DNA from: JBCCSZ01 sp039821145
GTDB taxonomy: Bacteria > Bacteroidota > Bacteroidia > Chitinophagales > Saprospiraceae
Assembly: GCA_039821145.1 (NCBI GenBank)
Contig: JBCBOS010000004.1
Span: 186,001-250,000 of the forward strand
Length of the DNA stretch: 64,000 nt
Direction of reading: 5' to 3'
How positions within the stretch are numbered: position 1 is the stretch's first letter; every line of letters starts with the position of its first letter. Below the pieces are notes generated by a model that worked only from the letters and a program-made list of their open reading frames with translations, was not told the origin of the DNA and searched no databases. Made by a program: the position numbers and the translations under genes. This document shows, piece by piece, positions 45,707 through 53,198 of this stretch.

Positions 45707-45832
45707 ATGGCAGATGGAATTCACAATGCGGGTAGGAAAGGATATTGCTTGATGGGCTTCTTCATTGGCTTCTTCCTTTTCGTCGGACTGATCGTGTACA
45801 TTTATCGGTACAACTTCAATCTGGAGTTCTAA
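45707..45832 (+). CDS. possible 41-residue single-pass membrane protein
   Basis: The ORF encodes MADGIHNAGRKGYCL followed by one strong hydrophobic segment (MGFFIGFFLFVGLIVYIY) and a short polar tail (RYNFNLEF). ATG at 45752 would give a 26-residue version. It lies alone in the 355-nt gap between the divergent dehydratase gene and the convergent end of hisF, behind a consensus-spaced promoter. I know no family. The evidence is the promoter, the clean transmembrane segment and the otherwise empty gap. Confidence 0.45.
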   Translation: MADGIHNAGRKGYCLMGFFIGFFLFVGLIVYIYRYNFNLEF

Positions 45833-45928
45833 AAAGTCCCTTCCACTTTTCTCCTCAATTGATCACTCCAAGGTGGCATTATCGTCAATCGATATGCACT
45901 ATCCTCTCATGGGCTGCCTCAAATGGGC

Positions 45929-46684
45929 TCAGGTTCGGATGGGAATGCCCTGCTGGGCCAAGAAGGTTTTGAGATCGCCGATGGCAATTTCTTTGAAGTG
46001 AAAAATGCTGGCTGCCAGGCCTGCGTCGGCCTTGCCACGACCAAATACCTCCTCAAAATGCGCCATTTTGCCTGCTCCCCCTGAAGCGATGACGGGAATG
46101 CCTACAGCATCGGAGACTTGAGCTGTGATGTCGACTGCAAAACCATCTTTGGTCCCGTCGTGATCCATGGAGGTAAAAAGAATCTCTCCGGCTCCCCTCG
46201 ATTCCAATTCCTTTGCCCAGTCCAACAGGCGAATGTCTGTGGGAATCCTTCCTCCATTGAGATGTACATACCAATCGCCATTGATTTGCTTGGCATCTAT
46301 TGCCACGACGACAAACTGGCTCCCAAACTGGCGGGCCAATTCCGCAATCAAATCGGGCCTCCGGACAGCAGCAGAGTTGACAGAAATCTTATCTGCCCCC
46401 GCATCCAATAGTGCCCCGACATCTTCCACCGAGCGAATCCCCCCGCCGATGGTGAAGGGGATGTTGAGGGTAGCAGCAATCTTGCGGGCCAAGGCGGCCA
46501 GGGTTTTGCGCTTTTCATGAGTCGCTGTGATGTCCAGAAAGACCAATTCATCGGCGCCTTCTCTGCTGTACAAGGCTCCCAGCTCTACCGGGTCACCAGC
46601 ATCTCGAAGATTGACAAAGTTGACTCCCTTGACGGTTCGGCCATCTTTGATGTCGAGGCAAGGGATGATTCTTTTGGCAAGCAT
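45929..46684 (-). CDS. hisF: imidazole glycerol phosphate synthase, cyclase subunit
   Basis: The 251-residue TIM-barrel subunit closes the imidazole ring using ammonia from HisH, releasing AICAR. It begins MLAKRIIPCLDIKDGRTVKGVNF. The two phosphate-binding half-barrel motifs are visible (FTIGGGIRSVEDV, VIASGGAGKMAHF), along with the catalytic Asp positions in CLDIKDG and TSMDHDGTKDG. It is the last his gene present here, 38 nt after hisA. No hisI or hisE follows. Confidence 0.97.
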   Translation of the reverse strand: MLAKRIIPCLDIKDGRTVKGVNFVNLRDAGDPVELGALYSREGADELVFLDITATHEKRKTLAALARKIAATLNIPFTIGGGIRSVEDVGALLDAGADKISVNSAAVRRPDLIAELARQFGSQFVVVAIDAKQINGDWYVHLNGGRIPTDIRLLDWAKELESRGAGEILFTSMDHDGTKDGFAVDITAQVSDAVGIPVIASGGAGKMAHFEEVFGRGKADAGLAASIFHFKEIAIGDLKTFLAQQGIPIRT

Positions 46685-46722
46685 AATTGGTAATTTTGGG
46701 TGGAGAGACGATTTGTACCTGC

Positions 46723-47442
46723 TTAGGTGCGAGTCAATAAAGTGGCCAGATCCATTTTGCCTTCGTAGAGTGCCTTTCCAATGATGGCCCCATAGCAGCC
46801 GATGGATTGCAATTCGTCGATCTCTGCATCATCGCTCACTCCTCCACTGGCAATCAGGTGTAAGTCAGGAAATCGCTCCAATATCTGCCGATACAACTCT
46901 TTGGAAGAGCCTTGGAGCAGACCATCTTTGGAAATGTCGGTGCAGATGACATAGCGAATGCCCTTTGCCACATAGCTTTCCAGGAAGGTAAACAACTCCT
47001 GCTGGCTCGTCTCCTGCCACCCACTGACTGCCACATACCCATTGAGCACATCGGCCCCCAAGATGATTTTTTCCGGTCCATACCGCTCCACCCACGATAA
47101 GAAAAGAGCCGTATCTTTGACAGCGATGGTTCCCCCGGTGATTTGGCTGGCCCCAGATTCAAACGCAATGCGGACATCTTCATCGGACTTGAGACCTCCC
47201 CCAAAGTCAATTGTCAAGCGAGTCCCCTTGGCGATGCGTTCCAACACCTGGTGATTGATGATTTTTTTGGCCTTGGCCCCATCCAGATCAACCAAGTGCA
47301 GTCGCTCTACGCCCGCATCCTCAAATTGCTTGGCCACTTCGAGTGGATCGGTATGGTATACTTTTTTGCGATTGTAGTCTCCTTGGGTCAGCCGGACGCA
47401 TTGTCCGCCGATGATGTCGATGGCAGGAATGATGTGCATCAT
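46723..47442 (-). CDS. hisA: ProFAR isomerase
   Basis: The 239-residue TIM barrel performs the Amadori rearrangement of the phosphoribosyl intermediate. Catalytic residues sit in IPAIDIIGGQCVRLTQGDYN (first Asp) and VICTDISKDGLLQG (second Asp). Phosphate-binding motifs are TIDFGGGLKSDEDV and LIASGGVSDDAEI. Its ATG overlaps the hisH stop (ATGA). Confidence 0.97.
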   Translation of the reverse strand: MMHIIPAIDIIGGQCVRLTQGDYNRKKVYHTDPLEVAKQFEDAGVERLHLVDLDGAKAKKIINHQVLERIAKGTRLTIDFGGGLKSDEDVRIAFESGASQITGGTIAVKDTALFLSWVERYGPEKIILGADVLNGYVAVSGWQETSQQELFTFLESYVAKGIRYVICTDISKDGLLQGSSKELYRQILERFPDLHLIASGGVSDDAEIDELQSIGCYGAIIGKALYEGKMDLATLLTRT

Positions 47443-48029
47443 AGAAGCAGGAAGTTTTGCAAAATTTTCTCCCCAACACCGCCAGATTTTTCTGGGTGGA
47501 ATTGGGTTGCATAAAAATTGTCTTTTTGGAGAGCCGCACTAAAGGGCTGAATGTAGTTGCAGAGAGCGGTTGTGTAGGGGCCTTTTTCCACAAAATAGCT
47601 GTGAACGAAGTAGGCATAAGCATCTTCCAATTCCTCAGAAAACAGCGCTCCTTTTACTCTTCGAATGGCATTCCAGCCCATGTGTGGGATTTTGAGGGTA
47701 GGGTCCGATGTGGAAAAGCGACGGACTTGCTGGGGGATGATTCCCAGGCAAGGGGTATTCCCTTCTTCAGAATGGGTACACAGCAATTGCATGCCCAGGC
47801 AAATCCCAAGTACGGGTTGTTGGAGCGAGCAGATGAGTTGATCCAATTGGTGCGACCGCAGGTACTCCATGGTCGAACTCGCTTCGCCCACTCCGGGAAA
47901 GATCACCTTGTCTGCCCGTCGAATTTCATCGGGATCATTGCTCAGCAGGGCAGTTTGGCCAAGGCGTTCCATGGCAAAAAGGACCGATCGAACATTTCCT
48001 GCATTGTAGTCGATGATGGCAATTGACAT
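47439..48029 (-). CDS. hisH: imidazole glycerol phosphate synthase, glutaminase subunit
   Basis: This 196-residue class I glutamine amidotransferase supplies ammonia to HisF. The nucleophilic Cys is in LGICLGMQLL, with the His-Glu pair in ATQFHPEKSG. The oxyanion region is KVIFPGVGEASSTM. It starts 12 nt after hisB and overlaps hisA by 4 nt. Confidence 0.97.
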   Translation of the reverse strand: MSIAIIDYNAGNVRSVLFAMERLGQTALLSNDPDEIRRADKVIFPGVGEASSTMEYLRSHQLDQLICSLQQPVLGICLGMQLLCTHSEEGNTPCLGIIPQQVRRFSTSDPTLKIPHMGWNAIRRVKGALFSEELEDAYAYFVHSYFVEKGPYTTALCNYIQPFSAALQKDNFYATQFHPEKSGGVGEKILQNFLLL

Positions 48030-48041
48030 AGCGAAGTGGGT

Positions 48042-49181
48042 TTACAGCACCCCTTTGGTACTGGGCAGTTGTTGGTTGTACAAATCCCTTCGGATGGCCA
48101 TTTTGATGGCGCGGGCAAAGGCTTTGAAGATGGATTCGATCTTGTGGTGTTCATTGTCTCCTTCCACCTGGATGTTGAGGTTGCAGCGGGCCGTATCGCT
48201 GAAGGATTTGAAAAAGTGAAAAAACATTTCCGTTGGCATGTCCCCAACTTTTTCGCGCTTGAATTCGGCCTGCCATACGCACCAAGGCCTGCCTCCAAAA
48301 TCGATGGCCACCTGTGCCAGACAATCGTCCATGGGCAGACAGAAGCCATAGCGCTCCATTCCCTTTTTTTGACCGATGGCCTTGTCGAATGCCTCCCCCA
48401 ACGCCAGTGCAGTGTCTTCGATGGTGTGGTGCTCGTCGATGTGCAAATCGCCTTTGACAGAAACCGATAAATCGCAAGAGGAATGTCGGGCCAACTGATC
48501 GAGCATGTGATCGAAAAACCCAAGGCCTGTATTGTTGTCAGCTTTGCCTTGGCCGTCGAGAGACAACTCAATTTGAATGTCTGTTTCTTTGGTGGTTCGT
48601 CTGACCGTTGTGGACCGACCGGGCAATTTCAAGAATCGGTAGATGTCTGCCCAATGCTGGGTTGTCAAAGCGATGACATCGGACAAGCTTACAGCCTTTC
48701 CCTCCAATTCGGAGGCCCCGAGCTCGGGGTCATTGTTGAGCCAAATGCCTTTGGCCCCAAGATTTTTGGCCAGCTCCATGTCAGTGAGTCGATCTCCGAT
48801 GACAAAAGAATGTTCGAGGTCATAATCGCCAGTCATGTAGTGAGTCATCAATCCCGTTCTTGGTTTGCGGGTGGGCGCATTTTGGTGGGGGAAGCTGCGA
48901 TCGATCAACACCTCTTGGAAATGAATCCCCTCGTTGGCGAAGGCCCTCATCATTTTGTTGTGAGGAGGGTGAAAATCCGCTTCGGGAAAGCTGTCGGTCC
49001 CCAATCCGTCCTGATTGGTCACCATCACCAATTGAAAGTCCAACTCTTGAACAATTCGGACGAGGAATTGGAAGACACCGGGGTAAAACTCCAGTTTCTC
49101 CAGCGAGTCCAATTGGTAATCCACAGGAGGTTCGAGCACAAGCGTGCCATCTCGATCCAGAAATAAAATCTTTGGCTTCAT
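48042..49181 (-). CDS. hisB: bifunctional histidinol-phosphatase / imidazoleglycerol-phosphate dehydratase
   Basis: The 379-residue protein fuses a HAD phosphatase (about 1-165; LFLDRDGTLV nucleophile motif, KPRTGL, IGDRLTDMELAK) to the dehydratase (about 190-379; GLGFFDHMLDQLARHS, DEHHTIEDTALALGEA, EGDNEHHKIESIFKAFARA). It covers steps 7 and 9 of histidine synthesis. ATG 49181 is preferred to TTG 49187. Unlike the other his genes it does not abut its neighbour: 431 nt separate it from hisC. Confidence 0.96.
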   Translation of the reverse strand: MKPKILFLDRDGTLVLEPPVDYQLDSLEKLEFYPGVFQFLVRIVQELDFQLVMVTNQDGLGTDSFPEADFHPPHNKMMRAFANEGIHFQEVLIDRSFPHQNAPTRKPRTGLMTHYMTGDYDLEHSFVIGDRLTDMELAKNLGAKGIWLNNDPELGASELEGKAVSLSDVIALTTQHWADIYRFLKLPGRSTTVRRTTKETDIQIELSLDGQGKADNNTGLGFFDHMLDQLARHSSCDLSVSVKGDLHIDEHHTIEDTALALGEAFDKAIGQKKGMERYGFCLPMDDCLAQVAIDFGGRPWCVWQAEFKREKVGDMPTEMFFHFFKSFSDTARCNLNIQVEGDNEHHKIESIFKAFARAIKMAIRRDLYNQQLPSTKGVL

Positions 49182-49340
49182 AGACAATCAACTGGTGTTT
49201 TGGGGAGAAAAACCCATTTTCTCAATCAAATAAAATATTCACTCATAAAAAATATTCAAATAACAACCTTCTTCAACATCCTCATTTCAAACACTTTATG
49301 CATAACAATAAAAAATCTTTGAAAAAAGTGCTTCAAAATT
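49182..49340 (-). other. AT-rich leader-like spacer upstream of hisB
   Basis: This AT-rich stretch contains a small hairpin, GAGAAAA/TTTTCTC near 49204-49223. TATTTG-like boxes could be a secondary promoter for hisBHAF, but none matches TAnnTTTG exactly. No ORF is convincing. Confidence 0.35.
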
Positions 49341-49536
49341 TATGGAATTTGTGGGGGTGCCGTGTCCTATTACCGAGAAAAATCAACTTTCCGGGCTGCG
49401 CAGGCGGGGAGGCTGATGACTGCTGAATAGCCATTTTGGGCATCAAAAGCCCAGGTTTGGGTTGGCGGAGCTTTGCGCGAGTGGAGCTCCAAAAAGGAGG
49501 CGGCTTTTGGGGTCGCTTTGAGGGTGGGTCCCACCC
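49341..49536 (+). repeat. structured dispersed repeat, copy 2
   Basis: This 196-nt element runs from TATGGAATTTGTGGG to GGGTGGGTCCCACCC. It matches copy 1 at both ends, in the GTGTCCTATTA box and in the CCCAGGTTTGGGTTGGCGGAG core. Hairpins on the plus strand: GGGC/GCCC (49438-49452), GGAGCT/AGCTCC (49467-49490), AGGCGG/TCGCTT with G-U pairs (49498-49518), and GGGTGG/CCACCC (49522-49536). It lies antisense within the hisC-hisB spacer. The remaining 76 nt to the hisC stop hold nothing I recognise. Confidence 0.85.
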
Positions 49537-49612
49537 ACTTCAGCCAAGCTACATCTCCCTCCTAACAGCTTCCGTCCCGGCCCATTCGCTTCTCCCCCAC
49601 TCAACACACTCC

Positions 49613-50701
49613 TCACGCCCCCAACATCCCATAATCCTGCAAGGCCCCCATCAACAAGGCATTTTCCATCTCCGTCCCCACCGTAAACCTCAAACACCCC
49701 TCACACAACAGTACCCGAGAGCGATTGCGCACAATGATCTGCTCCCGAACCAAAAAATCATACAGACCATCGGCATCCCGAACTTTGACAAGCAAAAAAT
49801 TGGCATCCGACGGATACACCGTTTCCACAAAATCCAACCCCTCTAAATCCTGCTGCAACTGCCCACGTTCTCTGATGATGTCCGCCACCCAATCGTCCTT
49901 CTCTTCGACATTTTCCAAGGCCATGAGAGCAGCATCCTGGGTCAGTTGATTGACATTGTAAGGAGGTTTGACTTTGTTGAAATAACCAATGACTTCTTCC
50001 CCAGCAAATGCCATCCCAAGTCTGATGCCCGCCTGTCCCCAAGCCTTGGAGAAGGTTTGCAAGATCACCAAGTTGGGAAACTCCTCCAGCCACTCCAGAC
50101 AACTCTCTCTTTGCATGAAATCGCTGTAGGCTTCATCCACGACGACAATGCCAGGAAATTTTGTCAACAATTCTCGCATGAGCTCCCGCTCCAAAGAGTT
50201 GCCCGTGGGATTGTTGGGACTGCATAAAAACAACATCTTCGACGATTCATCAGCGGCCTCCAATATGGCTGCCACATTTGGCTGAAAGTCTTGGCGCAGA
50301 GGGACTTCCCGCACGGCCACATCAGCGATGTCGGCACTCACCCGATACATGCCATAGGTTGGTGGCAAGATGATGATGTGGTCCTGGCGAGGCTCACAGA
50401 AAATGCGAATCAACAAATCGATGGCTTCGTCACTTCCATTGCCCAAAAAGATTTGCTCAGCAGGAATTCCCTTCATGGCTGCAATCTCTCGCTTGAGGCC
50501 CCATTGGAGGGGATCTGGATAGCGGTTGAAGCCCGTATCAAAAGGATTTTCATTGGCATCCAAGAATACACTGGCAGTTCCTTTGAACTCGGAACGGGCA
50601 GAGGAGTATGCTTGCAATTGCTGGATGTTGTTGCGGACCAATGACTGGATGGCCGTTGGGTCGACAGACGAGGAGGTCGATGTTGTACTTTGTTGTTGCA
50701 T
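49613..50701 (-). CDS. hisC: histidinol-phosphate aminotransferase
   Basis: This 362-residue class II aminotransferase converts imidazole acetol phosphate to histidinol phosphate. Landmarks are LDANENPFDTGFNRYPDP, LGNGSDEAIDLLIR, CSPNNPTGN, VVDEAYSDF and the PLP lysine in LQTFSKAWGQAGIRLG. ATG 50701 is used; an in-frame TTG at 50722 would overlap the hisD stop by 4 nt and is an alternative. The N-terminal 20 residues are Ser/Thr/Gln-rich and not conserved. Confidence 0.96.
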   Translation of the reverse strand: MQQQSTTSTSSSVDPTAIQSLVRNNIQQLQAYSSARSEFKGTASVFLDANENPFDTGFNRYPDPLQWGLKREIAAMKGIPAEQIFLGNGSDEAIDLLIRIFCEPRQDHIIILPPTYGMYRVSADIADVAVREVPLRQDFQPNVAAILEAADESSKMLFLCSPNNPTGNSLERELMRELLTKFPGIVVVDEAYSDFMQRESCLEWLEEFPNLVILQTFSKAWGQAGIRLGMAFAGEEVIGYFNKVKPPYNVNQLTQDAALMALENVEEKDDWVADIIRERGQLQQDLEGLDFVETVYPSDANFLLVKVRDADGLYDFLVREQIIVRNRSRVLLCEGCLRFTVGTEMENALLMGALQDYGMLGA

Positions 50702-50718
50702 GTCAGCGATCGGATTAA

Positions 50719-52008
50719 TCAATTTGTCTGAAGTGATTGCAGGCGAATGGATACGGCATTTTTGTGAGCATCCAATTGCTCAGCGGCTGCCATTTTTTCC
50801 ACCACTGGTCCCACTTGCTTCAGTCCTGTTGGCGTTACTTCCTGAAAGGTAATCTTTTTCACGTAAGCATCCAGGTTTACGCCGCTGTAAGAACGAGCAA
50901 AGCCATTGGTAGGCAAGGTGTGATTGGTACCTGAGGCATAGTCTCCAATGGATTCAGGGGTGAAATGGCCGATGAAGACAGAGCCAGCATTTTGGATTTG
51001 CAGGGCCACTTCATTGGCGTCATTTGTCAAAAGGATCAAGTGCTCCGGAGCGTATTCGTTGATCAGGGCAATGGCTTCTGGCATGGATTTCAACACGACA
51101 GCCAAGCTGTTTTCCAGGGCCCGACGAGCGATTTCCTGGCGGGGAAGTGCAGAGAGTTGTCTTTCCACGGCCTGCAAGCTTCGCTCGACCATCTCATCAT
51201 TCAATGCCACCAATACGACTTGGCTGTCAGCTCCGTGCTCCGCCTGAGAGAGGAGGTCGGCGGCGACAAATTCGGGATTGGCAGTATCATCGGCCAGGAC
51301 GAGGACTTCAGAAGGACCCGCTGGCATGTCGATGGGCAAGCCACTTTTGTTGACCAATTGCTTGGCGGCTGTCACGTATTGGTTTCCCGGACCAAATATC
51401 TTGTATGCTTTGGGGACTGTCTCTGTCCCATAGGCCATCGCGCCGATCGCTTGTGCTCCTCCCACCTTGAAAATGGCCGTCACTCCCACCAATTGGGCAG
51501 TGTACAAAATGGCGGGGTGAACAGAGCCGTCCTTGGAAGGGGGCGTACACAAGATGATTTCCTTGCAGCCTGCAATATTGGCGGGAATGGCCAACATCAG
51601 CACAGAGGAAAAAAGCGGTGCAGATCCCCCAGGAATGTACAAACCCACCTTCTCGATGCCCACACTCCTTTGCCAACAGCGCACGCCAGGCATGGTTTCT
51701 ACCACCACGGGCTCCAACTGTTGCTGGCGGTGAAACCGCTCAATGTTTTGATATGCTGTCTGTATGGCATCTTTGAGGTCTTGGTCCAATTGCTCTTCGG
51801 CCTTGGCGAATTCCTCTGCCTGCACTTGAATGCTGCCCAGTCGGACACCGTCAAACTTCTCCGTGTAAAAGCGGATGGCTTCGTCTCCTTGATCAGCTAC
51901 TTTTTGTAGGATGGCAGATACGCTGGCCTCAAGCTCAGACACATCCATCAGAGGACGTTGCAAGATGGTGAACCAGTCAGAAGCGGGGGGATTGCGGTAG
52001 ATTTTCAT
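50719..52008 (-). CDS. hisD: histidinol dehydrogenase
   Basis: The 429-residue zinc enzyme oxidises histidinol to histidine in two NAD-dependent steps, the last reactions of the pathway. Signature blocks are VGLYIPGGSAPLFSSVLMLAIPA, GPGNQYVTAAKQLV, DMPAGPSEVLVLAD and the metal/catalytic EHGADSQVVL and APEHLILL. ATG 52008 overlaps the hisG stop by 4 nt. The 25-codon upstream extension lies in hisG and is rejected. Confidence 0.97.
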   Translation of the reverse strand: MKIYRNPPASDWFTILQRPLMDVSELEASVSAILQKVADQGDEAIRFYTEKFDGVRLGSIQVQAEEFAKAEEQLDQDLKDAIQTAYQNIERFHRQQQLEPVVVETMPGVRCWQRSVGIEKVGLYIPGGSAPLFSSVLMLAIPANIAGCKEIILCTPPSKDGSVHPAILYTAQLVGVTAIFKVGGAQAIGAMAYGTETVPKAYKIFGPGNQYVTAAKQLVNKSGLPIDMPAGPSEVLVLADDTANPEFVAADLLSQAEHGADSQVVLVALNDEMVERSLQAVERQLSALPRQEIARRALENSLAVVLKSMPEAIALINEYAPEHLILLTNDANEVALQIQNAGSVFIGHFTPESIGDYASGTNHTLPTNGFARSYSGVNLDAYVKKITFQEVTPTGLKQVGPVVEKMAAAEQLDAHKNAVSIRLQSLQTN

Positions 52009-52865
52009 AAGATCATTTTTTCGATGGGGATGACTAAAATGCCTTGGGCACCATTGTCCTTCAGCTGGCTGATGATGTCCCAAAAGCGATCTTCAGAGAT
52101 CACGGTGTGGATGGAGCTCCACCCTTTCGAAGCAAGAGGCATCACGGTGGGACTTTTCATGCCGGGAAGGATGTTGATGATGTCTTTGATGTTGTCGTCT
52201 GGTGCATTCATCAACAGGTACTTGTTGTTCTTGGCGGCCAGGACAGATTTGATCCGAAAGATCAGTTTTTCAAAAATAGAGGTCGCCTCGGGAGACAAGG
52301 CTTTGTTGGCGACGATGCAAGCTTCAGATTTGAGGATGATTTCTTTTTCTTCCAGGCCATTTTTGAAGAGGGTACTTCCAGAGCTGACCAAATCGCAGAT
52401 GGCGTCGGCCAGGCCGATATTGGGAGCAATCTCAACGGAACCAGAAATGATGTGCAAATCGCAATGCAAGTCATGCTTGTCCAGAAAAGCTTTGAGCGAG
52501 TTGGGGTAAGAGGTCGCGATGCGCTTGCCCTGAAGGGAAGTCAGCCCTTCGTAGGGAGTATTTTTGGGAACAGCAATCGATAAGCGGCAGCGAGAAAACC
52601 CTAGATTGATCACTTCTCGAATGTCTTTTTGCTTCTCGGCCAGGAGGTTTTGCCCGACGATCCCAATGTCGGCCACTCCATCTTCTATGTATTGGGGGAT
52701 GTCGGAATTGCGCAGGTAGAAGACCTCAAGGGGAAAATTACTGGCCTGGGCTCTGAGTTGGTCTTTTCCGTTGTCGATTCGGATGCCACACTCTTTGAGA
52801 AGGCGGAGGGAGTCGTCTAGTAGTCGACCTGATTTTTGGACAGCGATGCGTAATTTCTCTGACAT
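52005..52865 (-). CDS. hisG: ATP phosphoribosyltransferase, long form
   Basis: At 286 residues this is the long HisG, with a C-terminal ACT-like regulatory domain, and so does not need HisZ. It catalyses the first committed step, ATP plus PRPP to phosphoribosyl-ATP, and is expected to be feedback-inhibited by histidine. Landmarks are LRIAVQKSGRLLDDSL, DIGIVGQNLL and the PRPP-binding LVSSGSTLFKNGL. It is the first gene of the operon and begins about 20 nt after the attenuator hairpin. Confidence 0.97.
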   Translation of the reverse strand: MSEKLRIAVQKSGRLLDDSLRLLKECGIRIDNGKDQLRAQASNFPLEVFYLRNSDIPQYIEDGVADIGIVGQNLLAEKQKDIREVINLGFSRCRLSIAVPKNTPYEGLTSLQGKRIATSYPNSLKAFLDKHDLHCDLHIISGSVEIAPNIGLADAICDLVSSGSTLFKNGLEEKEIILKSEACIVANKALSPEATSIFEKLIFRIKSVLAAKNNKYLLMNAPDDNIKDIINILPGMKSPTVMPLASKGWSSIHTVISEDRFWDIISQLKDNGAQGILVIPIEKMIL

Positions 52866-52883
52866 TGGGTTGTGTATTTACAT

Positions 52884-52923
52884 AAAAAAAGAGGCTTACC
52901 GCGTGAATGGTAAGCCTCTTTTT
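52884..52923 (-). terminator. his operon attenuator terminator
   Basis: On the minus strand AAAAAGAGGCTTACC (52923-52909) pairs perfectly over 15 bp with GGTAAGCCTCTTTTT (52900-52886). The loop is 8 nt (ATTCACGC), and the transcript continues with T residues to 52884. It lies 33 nt after the leader-peptide stop and about 20 nt before hisG, the classical position for a conditional terminator. Confidence 0.9.
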
Positions 52924-52956
52924 GTGCGTTTAAATTGGACAATTCGCCAACACAAG

Positions 52957-53016
52957 TCACCATCTACGCGATTGCGCGATAAAAAAGTGATGGTGATGAT
53001 GTACGAAAATTGTCAT
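52957..53016 (-). CDS. hisL: his operon leader peptide
   Basis: The 19-codon ORF encodes MTIFVHHHHHFFIAQSRRW, with five consecutive His codons (residues 6-10; CAT CAT CAC CAT CAC), and ends in TGA. It lies upstream of the attenuator hairpin and hisG on the same strand. In classical his attenuation, scarcity of charged tRNA-His stalls the ribosome on these codons. The stop region TGGTGA could pair with TTACC of the terminator's 5' arm (5 bp including a G-U), which gives a possible antiterminator switch. The ORF starts 18 nt after tRNA-Phe. Confidence 0.92.
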   Translation of the reverse strand: MTIFVHHHHHFFIAQSRRW

Positions 53017-53034
53017 ATTGAGCTTTTCATTTTG

Positions 53035-53107
53035 TGGTACCTCCCAGAATCGAACTGGGGACACCAGGATTTTCAGTCCTGTGCTCTACCAACTGAGCTA
53101 AGGTACC
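53035..53107 (-). tRNA. tRNA-Phe (GAA)
   Basis: The 73-nt cloverleaf has acceptor stem GGTACCT/AGGTACC, D-arm GCTC-AGTTGGTA-GAGC, anticodon arm CAGGA-CTGAAAA-TCCTG with anticodon GAA, and T-arm CCCAG-TTCGATT-CTGGG. CCA is not encoded. It is immediately upstream of hisL on the same strand, with no room for another promoter between them. Confidence 0.97.
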
Positions 53108-53123
53108 AACCTTTCAAGGAGTG

Positions 53124-53155
53124 CAAATTTATGTCCTTTTTTAAAATTGCACAAG
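53124..53155 (-). promoter_or_regulatory. candidate promoter of tRNA-Phe and the his operon
   Basis: On the minus strand CTTG (53155-53152) is followed after 20 nt by TAAATTTG (53131-53124), an exact -7 match. Transcription would begin near 53117, about 10 nt before the tRNA, and could continue into hisL and hisG. Confidence 0.6.
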
Positions 53156-53165
53156 GCTAGATCGA

Positions 53166-53181
53166 TAATTTTGTAAATTTG
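53166..53181 (+). promoter_or_regulatory. candidate -7 boxes of the MtfA-like gene
   Basis: TAATTTTG (53166-53173) and TAAATTTG (53174-53181) sit end to end, both exact TAnnTTTG matches, 18-26 nt before ATG 53199. They form a divergent pair with the tRNA-Phe promoter. Confidence 0.5.
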
Positions 53182-53198
53182 TTCAAAATTTAGGCATT

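Noticed and set aside
49436..49846. 136-codon plus-strand frame over the second repeat copy
   Set aside because: It runs through the repeat and then antisense into hisC; the similarity to the frame at copy 1 comes from the repeat, not from a gene.
53017..53033. five-codon ORF (MKSSI) between tRNA-Phe and hisL, ending on the hisL start
   Set aside because: Too short to judge. It could couple translation to hisL, but nothing beyond the overlap supports it.
52771..53160. plus-strand frame spanning the his leader and tRNA-Phe
   Set aside because: It crosses a tRNA gene and the attenuator on the opposite strand, which explain the region fully.
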